Positions 17,152 to 25,331 of a DNA stretch of 38,299 nucleotides are shown piece by piece (position 1 is the first letter of the stretch; the number at the start of each line of letters is the position of its first letter). The translations under genes were made by a program, and so were the position numbers. The notes below the pieces were generated by a model that did no database searches, was not told the origin of the DNA, and worked only from the letters and a program-made list of their open reading frames with translations. This stretch comes from Allobosea sp. ASV33 (GTDB taxonomy: Bacteria; Pseudomonadota; Alphaproteobacteria; Rhizobiales; Beijerinckiaceae), in the NCBI RefSeq assembly GCF_016428755.1, contig NZ_JAELTI010000048.1, forward strand, positions 1-38,299, written 5' to 3'.

Positions 17152-18513
17152 TCATAGCCTGATCAAGCGGGTTGCGTAAAATCCCGCCCATCCCGACAGA
17201 CGCGGGGTTTCGCCCTGCAACTGGTGCGGAAGGGTGCGGATATCGCCGTTCGCATCGATCGCGTCAGTCAAACCGCCGATTTCTGTAGGTTGGACCGGTT
17301 CGCGACGAAACTGGGGATTGCGCGCGAGGAACGCTTCAGTCTGCTCCTCGCCCTCCTGCGGCTCCAGCGAGCAGGTGCAGTAGACGAGGCGCCCGCCCGG
17401 CTTGGTCAGGGCGGCGGCGGCATCGAACAGGCGGGCCTGCAGGGCGGCGAGGCGGTCACGATCTTCCGGCAACTTGGTCCAGGCGACGTCGGGATGGCGG
17501 CGGATCGTGCCGGTCGCGCTGCAGGGGGCGTCGAGCAGCACGGCATCGAAGGGTTCGGCCTTCCAGGTCACTGCATCGGCGGTGACCACTTCGGCTGAAA
17601 GGCCGAGGCGGGCGAGATTGGCCTTGAGGCGGCGCAGGCGCGGGCCCGAGCGGTCGAGCGCGGTGACATGGGCGCCGGCCGAGGCGATCTGGGCGGTCTT
17701 GCCGCCGGGAGCGGCGCAGAGATCGGCGATGCGCTCGCCAGGCTTCGGAGCCAGCAACTTCACCGGCAAAGTTGCTGCTGCGTCCTGCACCCACCAATCG
17801 CCCTCGTCGAAGCCGGGCAGGCCGGCGATGGCCTGGCGCTCGCGCAGGCGCACCGAGCCGACCGGCAAGGCGATGCCGTCGAGCTTCTCGGCCCAGCCGG
17901 CCGGATCGGCCTTGACGGAGAGATCGAGCGGCGGCTCCTCGCGATGGCTCCGCGCGATCGCGGCGGCAGTGTCCTCGCCATAGGCGGTGCACCAGCTCTC
18001 GATCAGCCAGTCGGGCGTATCGCCGAAGACTTCCGCCTGGGCTTCGGCCAGCACCGCGTCGCGCTCGCGGGCGAGGCGGCGCAGCACGGCATTGCCGAGC
18101 GCCGCATAGCGGGCCGAGCGCGGGTCCTCGTGCAATTGCCGGATCGCGATATCGACGGCGGCATGGTCGGGCACGTCGAGGAAAAGGATTTGCGCGGCGG
18201 CGGCCGTCACGATCGGCTCGAACGGGCCGGATTTGCGCGGGCTGCCACGGTCGAGCCTTGCGTCGATGGCCTGCTGGATCGTGCCGAGGCGGCGAAAGGC
18301 GGTGACGGTGATGGCGCGGGCGAGGCTGGCATCGGCCGCATCGAGCCCGGATTCCGGCAGCATCCGCTCCAGCGTCTCGTCGAGCGCGACGCGGGCGCGC
18401 AGCACTTCGTCGATGACGGCTGCCGCGAGCCGGCGGGCCGGCAGGCCCGGCGCATCGTCGAGTTTCGGCGCTTCCGGCTGGGGCGGGCGGGGCGAGGAGG
18501 ATTGAGCGGCCAT
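17152..18513 (-). CDS. rsmB: 16S rRNA (cytosine-967-C5)-methyltransferase RsmB-like
   Basis: This RNA m5C methyltransferase contains an N-terminal NusB-like RNA-binding domain (about residues 25-170, with PARRLAAAVIDEVLRARVAL) and a C-terminal Rossmann SAM domain. The SAM loop is DLCAAPGGKTAQIA. The catalytic cysteines are in DAPCSATGTIRRHPD and VYCTCSLEPQEGEEQ. The length of 453 aa fits RsmB. The ATG at 18513 is separated from the htpX stop by one base, so the genes are coupled; a start at 18594 would lie inside htpX. Confidence 0.93.
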   Translation of the reverse strand: MAAQSSSPRPPQPEAPKLDDAPGLPARRLAAAVIDEVLRARVALDETLERMLPESGLDAADASLARAITVTAFRRLGTIQQAIDARLDRGSPRKSGPFEPIVTAAAAQILFLDVPDHAAVDIAIRQLHEDPRSARYAALGNAVLRRLARERDAVLAEAQAEVFGDTPDWLIESWCTAYGEDTAAAIARSHREEPPLDLSVKADPAGWAEKLDGIALPVGSVRLRERQAIAGLPGFDEGDWWVQDAAATLPVKLLAPKPGERIADLCAAPGGKTAQIASAGAHVTALDRSGPRLRRLKANLARLGLSAEVVTADAVTWKAEPFDAVLLDAPCSATGTIRRHPDVAWTKLPEDRDRLAALQARLFDAAAALTKPGGRLVYCTCSLEPQEGEEQTEAFLARNPQFRREPVQPTEIGGLTDAIDANGDIRTLPHQLQGETPRLSGWAGFYATRLIRL

Positions 18514-18514
18514 A

Positions 18515-19444
18515 TCAGCCCCACGGGCCCGGCTGGCGCGGGGCGTTACCCCAGGGATTGTCAGCGGCCTGGGCGGTAAAGCCTGCGCTCGCATTGCCGC
18601 GGCCGATGCCCAATGCGCGCGCCTGTTCCATCAGGGCGGCGATGCGATTGCCGGTGTCGGGATGTGTCGAGAACAGATTATCCATGCCGCCGCCGGTCAG
18701 GGGATTGATGATGAACATGTGCGCCGTAGCAGGCTTGGCTTCGGCTGTCTCGTTCGGGATGTGTTGGACGCCGGCCGCGATCTTGGCGAGCGCGTCGGCC
18801 AGCCAGACCGGATTGCCGCAGATCTGACCACCGAGCTTGTCGGCTTCATATTCGCGCGAGCGCGAGATCGCCATCTGAATCAGCGCGGCCGCCATAGGGG
18901 CGAGGATCGAGAGCAGGATCTGGACGATGAAGTTCGGGCGGTTGTCGCGCGAGCCGAAGAACATGCCGAAGGTGACGAGCGAGGAGATCGCACCGGCGAA
19001 GGTCGCGGTGATCGTCATGGTTAGCGTATCGTGGTTCTTGATATGCGCGAGTTCATGCGCCATCACGCCGGCCAGTTCCTCATAGGTCAGCGTGCGCAGG
19101 ATGCCGGTGGTCGCGGCAACGGCGGCATTCTCGGGGTTGCGCCCGGTGGCGAAGGCGTTGGGCTGGTCCTCCTGGATCAGGTAGACGCGCGGCATCGGCA
19201 TGTTCGCGCGGGCCGCGAGATCGCGCACCATGCCGTAGAGCTCGGGCGCGGTACGCTCGTCGACCTCCTGGGCGTTCTGCGCGGCGAGCGCCAGCCGGTC
19301 GGAATTCCAGTAGCTGAAGAGATTGGTCACGGCCGCGAAGCCGAGCGCCATCAGCATGCCGCCCCCGCCGCCGAGCAGATAGCCGACTGCGCCGAAAAGC
19401 GCCGTCAGGCCCGCCATCAACATGCCGGTGCGCACGTAGTTCAT
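18515..19444 (-). CDS. htpX: Zinc metalloprotease HtpX
   Basis: This is an M48 inner-membrane protease that degrades misfolded membrane proteins. Two N-terminal hydrophobic segments are at residues 7-24 and 27-43. The zinc motif HELAH gives His130, Glu131 and His134, with the third ligand Glu in SREYEAD near residue 200. Further membrane segments are at about 146-163 and 175-193. The 309-aa length is typical. The ATG at 19444 begins the family N-terminus; the frame is open to 19639 but that part overlaps the divergent DUF1674 gene. It is the first gene of the htpX-rsmB-heparinase-purH unit. Confidence 0.96.
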   Translation of the reverse strand: MNYVRTGMLMAGLTALFGAVGYLLGGGGGMLMALGFAAVTNLFSYWNSDRLALAAQNAQEVDERTAPELYGMVRDLAARANMPMPRVYLIQEDQPNAFATGRNPENAAVAATTGILRTLTYEELAGVMAHELAHIKNHDTLTMTITATFAGAISSLVTFGMFFGSRDNRPNFIVQILLSILAPMAAALIQMAISRSREYEADKLGGQICGNPVWLADALAKIAAGVQHIPNETAEAKPATAHMFIINPLTGGGMDNLFSTHPDTGNRIAALMEQARALGIGRGNASAGFTAQAADNPWGNAPRQPGPWG

Positions 19445-19525
19445 CGCATTCCCTTCTCCGGCGCCTGTTCGCGCAAGCCCTCGCATCTGCGAGCGTCGTG
19501 CCCTATGTGGTGAGGGGAAACCCGA

Positions 19526-19551
19526 TCCTGCAAGGAAATCCTGCAAGGAAA
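19526..19551. repeat. Perfect tandem 13-bp duplication carrying two ribosome-binding sites
   Basis: TCCTGCAAGGAAA occurs at 19526-19538 and again at 19539-19551 with no spacer. Each copy contains AAGGAAA; the second is 9 nt before the ATG of the DUF1674 gene. The repeat lies between divergent htpX and DUF1674 starts. Confidence 0.85.
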
Positions 19552-19560
19552 CGCGCCGAA

Positions 19561-19782
19561 ATGCCCGAGAAGACCGATCAGGACAGCCCGCCAGAGGCGA
19601 CCGAGCGCAAGGTACTGTCCCCCGCAGCGCAGCGTGCACTAGCGGAAGCCGCCGCGCGCCGGGCCGCGATCGACGCCCATGCCGCGGAGGTTGCCGGGCA
19701 GCGCGAGGTCAACGGCCGCGGCGGGCTGGAGCCGGTGCGCTATGACGACTGGGAAGTGAAGGGCATCGCCAGCGACTTCTGA
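19561..19782 (+). CDS. DUF1674 protein, SDHAF4-type succinate dehydrogenase assembly factor
   Basis: This 73-aa protein ends in the diagnostic DUF1674/SDHAF4 block [20 protein letters not shown] followed by DF. Eukaryotic SDHAF4 (yeast Sdh8) binds the flavinylated SdhA subunit and promotes its assembly with SdhB; the bacterial protein is assumed to do the same. The N-terminal half is Glu/Ala-rich and probably disordered. ATG 19561 is placed by the AAGGAAA site in a tandem repeat; an ATG at 19498 would add 21 residues across that repeat. It lies about 15 kb from sdhCDAB in this window. Confidence 0.88.
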   Translation: MPEKTDQDSPPEATERKVLSPAAQRALAEAAARRAAIDAHAAEVAGQREVNGRGGLEPVRYDDWEVKGIASDF

Positions 19783-19870
19783 CGCGGCTGGACTGCACGC
19801 AAATCCCTGAAACATTGCCAATTTTTGCACTTGCGTCCAAACAGCAGCCGGACAGCAGCGGATTCGCCTC

Positions 19871-21175
19871 ATGGACAGCAACGACAAGCGCCTCGCGGCC
19901 CTGCGCCGCCTTCTCGCCGAGGCGCATGAGAAACTCGGCCTGAAGCTCGGCTTCCGGCTCTGGGACGGCAGCATGGTCCCTGCGTCCTGGCCGGCCGACG
20001 GGCTCGCCATCGGCATCGCCGATGGCGGCGTGATGGCGGCGCTGATGCGCAAGCCGAAGCTCGACACCGTGCTCCACCTGCATATCGCCGACCGTATCTC
20101 GATCCTGAACGGCTCGATTTTCGATCTCGCGGCGGCACGGCCGGAGGGCAAGATCGGCAAGCTCGCGCGCGATATCCCGAAGAGTGCCGTGTTCGACGTC
20201 GTCCGCCGCTTCATCTTCGCGCCGGGCAAGGCTGCGGCGGCGGTCAGCCATCGCAAGGGCGACGAGATCGCGCGCGACGGCGATCCGACCACGAACAAGG
20301 CGAATGTCGCCTATCACTACGACGTCTCGAACGAGTTCTACCGGCTCTTCCTCGACGAGGAGATGGTCTACACCTGCGCCTATTTCACCGAGGACCACGG
20401 CGATATCGGCCGGGCGCAGCAGGACAAGCTCGACATGATCTGCCGGAAGCTGCGGCTCAAGCCCGGCGACCGCTTCCTCGATATCGGCTGCGGCTGGGGT
20501 GCTTTGGTCTGCCATGCCGCGCGCTATTATGGCGTCGAGGCCCATGGCGTGACGCTGGCCGAGGAGCAGCTCAAATACGCGCAGGCGAAGGTCGAGCGCT
20601 GGGGCCTGCAGGACAAGGTGACCCTGCACCTGCGCGACTACACGCAGATGGAAGGCGAGTTCGACAAGATCTCCTCGATCGGCATGTTCGAGCAGGTCGG
20701 CATCCGCAACTACCCGACCTATTTCCGCACAGTGAACCGCCTGCTCCGGCCGCGCGGCCTCTACCTGCACCACACCATATCGCGCCGCGCCAAGAAGACC
20801 GAGAAGGCCTTCAACAAGATGCCGGCGGAATATCGGGCGCTGGTGCGCTACATCTTCCCCGGCGGCGAGCTCGACCATCTGGGCATGTCGATCACCAATC
20901 TCGAGCGCCATGGCTTCGAGGTCCACGATGTCGAGGGCTGGCGCGAGCACTACCAGCGCACGACGCGGCTGTGGTGGGAAAGGCTTGAGGCCAACAAGGC
21001 CAAGGCCGAGGCCGAGATCGGGCCGGAACGCACCCGGATGTGGCTGCTCTATCTGGCGGGTTGCTCGCTCGCCTTCGAGCGCGGCGGGGCGCTGATCAAC
21101 CAGACGCTGGTCTCGAAGCGGCGCAAGGGCCCGTCCGGCCTGCCGCTGACGCGCGCGGACCTCTACCGCTCCTGA
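19871..21175 (+). CDS. cfa: Cyclopropane-fatty-acyl-phospholipid synthase family methyltransferase
   Basis: This is a SAM-dependent enzyme that adds a methylene group to cis double bonds of membrane phospholipid acyl chains. The N-terminal lipid-binding region (about 1-130) is followed by ANVAYHYDVSNEFYRLFLDE and YTCAYF, the SAM loop FLDIGCGWGALVCHA, VTLAEEQLKYAQ, and the active-site pattern SIGMFEQVGIRNYPTYF. The C-terminus carries the family's GWREHYQRT and conserved Trp residues. At 434 aa it is close to alphaproteobacterial Cfa proteins. The start ATG is at 19871, 88 bp after DUF1674. Some relatives make methoxy or methyl-branched lipids, so the exact product is not certain. Confidence 0.93.
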   Translation: MDSNDKRLAALRRLLAEAHEKLGLKLGFRLWDGSMVPASWPADGLAIGIADGGVMAALMRKPKLDTVLHLHIADRISILNGSIFDLAAARPEGKIGKLARDIPKSAVFDVVRRFIFAPGKAAAAVSHRKGDEIARDGDPTTNKANVAYHYDVSNEFYRLFLDEEMVYTCAYFTEDHGDIGRAQQDKLDMICRKLRLKPGDRFLDIGCGWGALVCHAARYYGVEAHGVTLAEEQLKYAQAKVERWGLQDKVTLHLRDYTQMEGEFDKISSIGMFEQVGIRNYPTYFRTVNRLLRPRGLYLHHTISRRAKKTEKAFNKMPAEYRALVRYIFPGGELDHLGMSITNLERHGFEVHDVEGWREHYQRTTRLWWERLEANKAKAEAEIGPERTRMWLLYLAGCSLAFERGGALINQTLVSKRRKGPSGLPLTRADLYRS

Positions 21176-21199
21176 ATTTGCGCGCCCGAACAGGACGAT

Positions 21200-21219
21200 G
21201 GCCGGCGTGAGCGCCGGCC
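21200..21219. terminator. Perfect GC hairpin between convergent genes
   Basis: GGCCGGCG (21200-21207), loop TGAG, CGCCGGCC (21212-21219): eight perfect pairs, 24 nt after the cfa stop and 52 nt from the stop of the convergent DUF2853 gene. No T-tract follows. Position suggests a bidirectional terminator or 3'-end stabiliser. Confidence 0.5.
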
Positions 21220-21271
21220 CGCCATTCCCTGTCTCTTCGGGGGATCGTCCGGCGACCTGCCGGGCCGAGGC

Positions 21272-21589
21272 CTACTTCTTGATGAAGAGGTCGAGCTTTC
21301 CGTGATGCTCGGCCAGGAGATAGTAGAAGGTCAGGCGGGACTTGGTCTTGTCGGCCTTCATGTGCTCGCAGATCGCTTTGATCGAGCCGTCGAGATCGCC
21401 GGATTTCAGACCGAGCTTCTTCTTCAGGAAATTCTCGCGGACGCGGTCGAGTTCGGCCGGATCGGAGCAGGCGACGTAGCGGGTGTCGGGTTTGCCCATC
21501 ACCAGAGCGTAGGATTTGGTCATGCCGGCAAAGGCAGCTTCGTTCAGCGGCTTCTTGGCGAACTTCTTCACGTCGGCGAGATGGTCCAT
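21272..21589 (-). CDS. DUF2853 family protein
   Basis: This 105-aa soluble helical protein carries the DUF2853 pattern: a start rich in Lys and Ala, RYVACSDPAELDRVRENFLK with the invariant Cys-Ser-Asp, then KKLGLKSGDLDGSIKAIC and a closing FYYLLAEHHGKLDLF. A structure of a family member is known, but no function. The ATG at 21589 lies 240 bp from a divergent 2-hydroxyacid dehydrogenase gene. No signal peptide. Confidence 0.8.
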   Translation of the reverse strand: MDHLADVKKFAKKPLNEAAFAGMTKSYALVMGKPDTRYVACSDPAELDRVRENFLKKKLGLKSGDLDGSIKAICEHMKADKTKSRLTFYYLLAEHHGKLDLFIKK

Positions 21590-21829
21590 CTGGTAGCCCC
21601 TTCCTTGCCCATACGAGCGTACGGGCGGTTACGTGTCGCGAGCGAAGGTTAACGCGGTTCTGCGCAGTCGGCGAGGGGGCAAGCGGCGCGATTTCCGGAT
21701 TCTGGAACCGCCTGGCCCAATCTTTGGTCGAAGACCGGAATGCGTGGCGGGGATGACGGAACCAACGTCAGCATGGGTTGAGCAACGGCCGATGCGGTGC
21801 TGCGATGCAGCATCCTCCGGAGCATGACG
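21590..21829. promoter_or_regulatory. Divergent intergenic region with a start-proximal hairpin
   Basis: These 240 bp separate DUF2853 (minus) from the 2-hydroxyacid dehydrogenase (+). Near the left end is an imperfect palindrome, CCCATACG-AG-CGTACGGG. Next to the dehydrogenase start, GGTGCTGC-GAT-GCAGCATC (21796-21814, one G-U pair) ends 2 nt before the CCGGAG ribosome site. No clear -35/-10 pair was identified. Confidence 0.4.
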
Positions 21830-22777
21830 ATGAAGCCGACGATCCTGATGATGCCGCGTCTAGCCGATGAAGCGATCGCGAGCCTGAAGCAGCACTATAC
21901 GGTGCTCGGACCGGTCCAAGGCGACGATGCGGCCAGCGTGCCGGCGGAGGCGCGAGAGGCGCGGGTCCTGGTCACCTATGGCGGACGCCGGACCGGTCCA
22001 GACCTTATGGACGCCTTGCCGAAGCTGGAGCTGATCGCCTGCTACGGCACCGGCGTCGAAGGGGTCGATGCGGCCGCCGCCAAGGCACGCGGCATCAGGC
22101 TCTGCAACGCCGCCGATGCCAATGCGCGCAGCGTTGCCGAATTCGCGGTGGGCCTGATGCTCTGCGCGATGCGCGGGATCGGGCGGGGCGACCGTTTCGT
22201 CCGAGACGGCCTCTGGACCAGCCGGGGGATCGAGCCGGTGGCCAATACGCCCGATCTCGCCGGCCGCAAGATCGGCATCTATGGGCTTGGCGCGATCGGC
22301 TCCCGCATCGCGAGCCGGGCCGCGGCCTTCGAGATGGAGGTCGGCTATCACAGCCGCTCGCCCAAGCCGGAATTGTCCTACCGGTTCCATGACAGCCTCA
22401 TCGGTCTCGCCGAATGGGCCGATGTGCTGATGGTCGCGGTGCGGGCCAGCGCCGAGACGCGCAATGCGGTCGATGCCGCCGTGCTCGATGCGCTCGGGCC
22501 GGAGGGCTATGTCGTGAACATCTCGCGCGGCCTCGTCATCGACGAAGAAGCGCTCTGCGATGCCTTGGAGCAGAAGCGGATCGGCGGTGCGGCGCTCGAT
22601 GTCTTCGCGGCCGAGCCGCATGTGCCGGAGCGGCTGCGCAAGCTCGAGAATGTCGTGCTGACGCCGCATATCGCCGCGAGTTCCCAGGACGCCAGGAAGG
22701 CTCAGCTGCGGATGCTGCTCGGCAATCTCGAAGCATTCTTCGCGGGGCGGGCGATGCCGTCCTCCGTCCCGCTCTGA
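21830..22777 (+). CDS. D-isomer-specific 2-hydroxyacid dehydrogenase
   Basis: This 315-aa NAD(P)-dependent enzyme reduces 2-keto acids such as glyoxylate, hydroxypyruvate or a sugar acid. The Rossmann motif is GLGAIGSRIASRAA, with HSRSPK after the second strand suggesting NADPH preference. The catalytic Arg is in NISRGLVIDEEAL or VRASAETRN, the Glu is in FAAEPHVPE, and the His is in LTPHIAASS. The ATG at 21830 leaves a 7-nt spacing from GGAG; ATGs at 21824 and 21797 are less well placed. The stop is 4 nt from the convergent L,D-transpeptidase stop. A glyoxylate/hydroxypyruvate reductase role is possible but the substrate is not readable. Confidence 0.9.
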   Translation: MKPTILMMPRLADEAIASLKQHYTVLGPVQGDDAASVPAEAREARVLVTYGGRRTGPDLMDALPKLELIACYGTGVEGVDAAAAKARGIRLCNAADANARSVAEFAVGLMLCAMRGIGRGDRFVRDGLWTSRGIEPVANTPDLAGRKIGIYGLGAIGSRIASRAAAFEMEVGYHSRSPKPELSYRFHDSLIGLAEWADVLMVAVRASAETRNAVDAAVLDALGPEGYVVNISRGLVIDEEALCDALEQKRIGGAALDVFAAEPHVPERLRKLENVVLTPHIAASSQDARKAQLRMLLGNLEAFFAGRAMPSSVPL

Positions 22778-22781
22778 CGGG

Positions 22782-23294
22782 TCAGGGCAGGACGACGACC
22801 GGCGTGCCCATCTGGACGCGGGCGTAGAGGTCGATCACGTCCTGGTTGTGCATGCGGAAGCAGCCGTAGGAGGCGGCGGTGCCGATGGTGTTCGGCATGT
22901 TGGTGCCGTGGATGGCGTATTCCCCGCCCGGTCCGAGGCCGATGACGCGCGCGCCCATCGGGTTGCGCGGCGAGCCGCCGGGGATGACGTCGGGCAGGCG
23001 GGGATTGTCGCGCTTCACTTCGGCCGGCGGTGCCCAGGCCGGATCGACCTGCAATTCCTCGACATATTTGACGCCGCGCCACTGCTTGCCGGCCTTGCCG
23101 ACGGCGATGGTGTAGCGGATCGCCTCGCCGGGTGCGGTGACGAAATAGAGCTTCCGCTCGCCGGTACGGATCACGATGGTGCCGGGGTCGAAGCGCTCGT
23201 CGCGCATTCCGACGATATCGCGCGCCTCGACGGGCAGCGCGACTGCGCCTGCTGCCGAGAGGGCAAGGGTGGCTAGGGCGACATGTCTGAGCAT
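22782..23294 (-). CDS. L,D-transpeptidase (YkuD family)
   Basis: This 170-aa exported enzyme crosslinks peptidoglycan (3-3 links) or attaches proteins to it. A Sec signal peptide spans residues 1-24 (LATLALSAAGAVALPVEA). The YkuD catalytic motif is complete: His129 in YAIHGTN, then ASYGCFRM with Ser142, nucleophile Cys145 and Arg147. The family block GGSPRNPMGARVIGL precedes it. Its GGGAG ribosome site lies inside the right arm of a perfect 9-bp hairpin ending 6 nt before the ATG. There is no separate LysM or PG-binding domain. Confidence 0.93.
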   Translation of the reverse strand: MLRHVALATLALSAAGAVALPVEARDIVGMRDERFDPGTIVIRTGERKLYFVTAPGEAIRYTIAVGKAGKQWRGVKYVEELQVDPAWAPPAEVKRDNPRLPDVIPGGSPRNPMGARVIGLGPGGEYAIHGTNMPNTIGTAASYGCFRMHNQDVIDLYARVQMGTPVVVLP

Positions 23295-23300
23295 GGTCGG

Positions 23301-23327
23301 AACTCCCGCTGGAAACTGGCGGGAGTT
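23301..23327 (-). promoter_or_regulatory. Perfect hairpin that sequesters the L,D-transpeptidase ribosome site
   Basis: On the minus strand AACTCCCGC, a 9-nt loop CAGTTTCCA, then GCGGGAGTT; the arms pair perfectly. The GGGAG in the right arm is the only good Shine-Dalgarno sequence and is 8 nt from the ATG at 23294. If it folds in the mRNA it would block ribosome access, so it could act as a thermosensor or a target for a regulator. Confidence 0.5.
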
Positions 23328-23374
23328 GTCGCGCCGCAGCTGTGAAGCGCGGGTTGAGCGATATGGTGAAGCGG

Positions 23375-23402
23375 TGATTCACGATGAATCGCCGGTGAAT
23401 CA
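23375..23402 (-). terminator. Inverted repeat after hmuV
   Basis: TGATTCAC and GTGAATCA are perfect 8-bp complements separated by 12 nt, starting 5 nt after the hmuV stop in the direction of transcription. A further GATGAATC lies in the loop. No T-tract follows, so it may be a weak terminator or an mRNA 3'-end structure. Confidence 0.4.
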
Positions 23403-23407
23403 GTGCT

Positions 23408-24232
23408 TTAGGCCGCCGGCCGGGTCCGATGCTGCTGCGGCAGCAGGAAGGGCAGGCCGGGAGCCGGCGCGCGGCTCAGCGTCAGGTCGACCTTGAACAC
23501 CTGGCGCAGCAGTGCGTCGTCGAGCGTCTTGGCCGGCGGACCCTGCGCGATGATCTGGCCCTGATCCATCACGACGAGATGGTCGGCATAGGTCACGGCG
23601 AGGTTGAGGTCGTGCAGCACGATCAGCACCGCGACCCCGCGGGCGGCGATGGCGCGCGCCATGTCGAGCAGCGCGAGCTGGTGGCAGAGGTCGAGGCTGG
23701 CGATCGGCTCGTCGAGGAAGAGCACCTGCCGCTCGGCGACGCTGCGGCCGGCTTCGAGCTGGCAGAGCACGCGGGCGAACTGGACGCGCTGCTGCTCGCC
23801 GCCGGAGAGGGTCTGATAGCGCCGGCCGGCGAAGTCGATGACGCCCGCGGCAGCTAGGCTTTCGGCGACGATCGCCTCGCGGCGCTGGCGCGTCAGCGCT
23901 CGGCCGATGCCGTCGACGCCGAGGCTCGCGACCTCGTAGACGCTGAAGGGGAAGGCGAGGCGGGCATGCTGCGCCATGACCGAGCGCAGGCAGGCGAGCC
24001 GCCAGGCCGGGACCGCGGCGAGCGGCTCGCCGGCGATGCGGATTTCGCCGCCGGCCGGCTTGATCTCACCCGTAAGCAGCTTGAGCAGGGTCGATTTGCC
24101 GGCGCCGTTGGGGCCGATCAGGATCGTGGTGCTGCCGCCAAACAGCTCCAGGTTCGCCTCGGCGACGAGCTTGCGCCCCCCGGCAACGAAGCCGACGCCA
24201 TGGCCGGAGAGGATCGGGTTCGCGTCAGACAT
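23408..24232 (-). CDS. hmuV: Haem ABC transporter ATP-binding protein HmuV
   Basis: This is the cytoplasmic ATPase of the haem importer, 274 aa. Walker A is GPNGAGKSTLL (residues 40-50), the signature is LSGGEQQRVQFARVL (142-156), Walker B is VLFLDEPIASLD (170-181) and the H-loop is LIVLHDLNLA. The FecE/HmuV-type sequence QHARLAFPFSVYEVASLG lies between Walker A and the signature. Its start overlaps the hmuU stop by 8 nt. Together with HmuT and HmuU it forms an inner-membrane haem importer. Specificity for haem rests on the hmuTUV arrangement and the divergent haem genes. Confidence 0.92.
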   Translation of the reverse strand: MSDANPILSGHGVGFVAGGRKLVAEANLELFGGSTTILIGPNGAGKSTLLKLLTGEIKPAGGEIRIAGEPLAAVPAWRLACLRSVMAQHARLAFPFSVYEVASLGVDGIGRALTRQRREAIVAESLAAAGVIDFAGRRYQTLSGGEQQRVQFARVLCQLEAGRSVAERQVLFLDEPIASLDLCHQLALLDMARAIAARGVAVLIVLHDLNLAVTYADHLVVMDQGQIIAQGPPAKTLDDALLRQVFKVDLTLSRAPAPGLPFLLPQQHRTRPAA

Positions 24233-25331
24233 CGATCAGGCTCGTGCGGCGCAGCAGCAGCCAGAGGAAGAAGGGTGCGCCGATCGTGGCCGTGACGATG
24301 CCGATCGGTAGCTCCGCCGGGACGACGATGAGGCGCGCGACGATATCGGCGCCGACCAGCAGCATTGCGCCGCCCAGCGCCGAGAGCGGCAGCAGCAGGC
24401 GGTGATCGGGGCCGACCGAGAGCCGGATCAGGTGCGGCACAACGATGCCGACGAAGCCGATCAGCCCGGCGGTGGCGACGCTGGCGCCGACCGCGAGCGC
24501 GACCAGCAGGATCGCCAGCGCCTTGATGCGCTGGACGGAGATGCCGAGATGATAGGCCTCGGCCTCGCCGAGCATCAGGCCGTTCAGGCCACGCGCCAGC
24601 AGCGGCATCAGCAGCAGCAGCGGCAGGATGATCGGTGCCACCACCGTCAGCTTGGTCCAGCTCGCGCCGCCGAGGCTGCCGAGCGACCAGAAGGTCAGGT
24701 CGCGCAATTGCCGGTCGTCCGACCAGAAGGCGAGAAGCCCGGTCAGGGCGCTCGCAAGCGCGCCGAGCGCGACGCCGGCCAGCAGCATCGTCGCGACCGA
24801 GGTGCGGCCGCCGCGGGTGGCGATGAGATAGAGCGCCAGCGTCGAGATGAGGCCGCCGCAGAAGGCACCGGCGGGCAGGGCGGCGAAGGGCAATTTCATC
24901 ATCGTGCCAGCGAGGAAGCGGTCGCCAAGCACGATCGTGGCCGCGGCGGCGAGCGCCGCGCCGCTGGAGACGCCGACGAGGCCGGGATCGGCGAGCGGAT
25001 TGCGGAACAGCCCCTGCATCAGCGCGCCGGACACCGCGAGCCCGGCGCCGACGAGCAGGCCCAGCAGCACGCGCGGCAGGCGGATATTGAGCACGACGAG
25101 GACGTCGCGCCCTTCGAGCAGGCTCGTATCCCCGGTGAGACGGGCCATCAGGATCTCGGCGACGCGGCCGGGCGCGATCGCGATCGCGCCCTGGCCGATC
25201 GCGACGATGGTCAGCAGCAGGCAGGCGAGAGCGAGGCCGGCGATGGCGAGCAGGCCGGCGCGGCGGCGGCTCGCGATCAGGGTGGTCAGCGTCGCGGTGG
25301 CCATGGTCGGGGACGGTGCCGCGAGCGTCAC
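24225..25331 (-). CDS. hmuU: Haem ABC transporter permease HmuU (FecCD family)
   Basis: This 368-aa inner-membrane permease has about ten hydrophobic helices. FecCD landmarks are RLPRVLLGLLVGAGLAVSGA, the conserved QGLFRNPLADPGLVGVSSGA, the coupling-helix region GEAEAYHLGISVQ, and VGFVGIVVPHLIRLSVGPDH. The start codon overlaps the hmuT stop (ATGA on minus) and the gene end overlaps hmuV, indicating tight translational coupling. The N-terminal 25 residues are Thr/Ala-rich; an alternative ATG nine codons downstream is possible. Confidence 0.92.
   Translation of the reverse strand: MTLAAPSPTMATATLTTLIASRRRAGLLAIAGLALACLLLTIVAIGQGAIAIAPGRVAEILMARLTGDTSLLEGRDVLVVLNIRLPRVLLGLLVGAGLAVSGALMQGLFRNPLADPGLVGVSSGAALAAAATIVLGDRFLAGTMMKLPFAALPAGAFCGGLISTLALYLIATRGGRTSVATMLLAGVALGALASALTGLLAFWSDDRQLRDLTFWSLGSLGGASWTKLTVVAPIILPLLLLMPLLARGLNGLMLGEAEAYHLGISVQRIKALAILLVALAVGASVATAGLIGFVGIVVPHLIRLSVGPDHRLLLPLSALGGAMLLVGADIVARLIVVPAELPIGIVTATIGAPFFLWLLLRRTSLIDV

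Noticed and set aside
17752..17777. Perfect 9-bp inverted repeat with 8-nt loop
   Set aside because: It lies inside rsmB coding sequence in a normal protein segment; one or two such repeats are expected by chance in 38 kb.
21229..21237. CTGTCTCTT resembling the start of the mosaic end, suggesting an internal chimeric join
   Set aside because: Only nine bases match, and the following bases diverge. Flanking genes and the hairpin are continuous, so chance is the better explanation.
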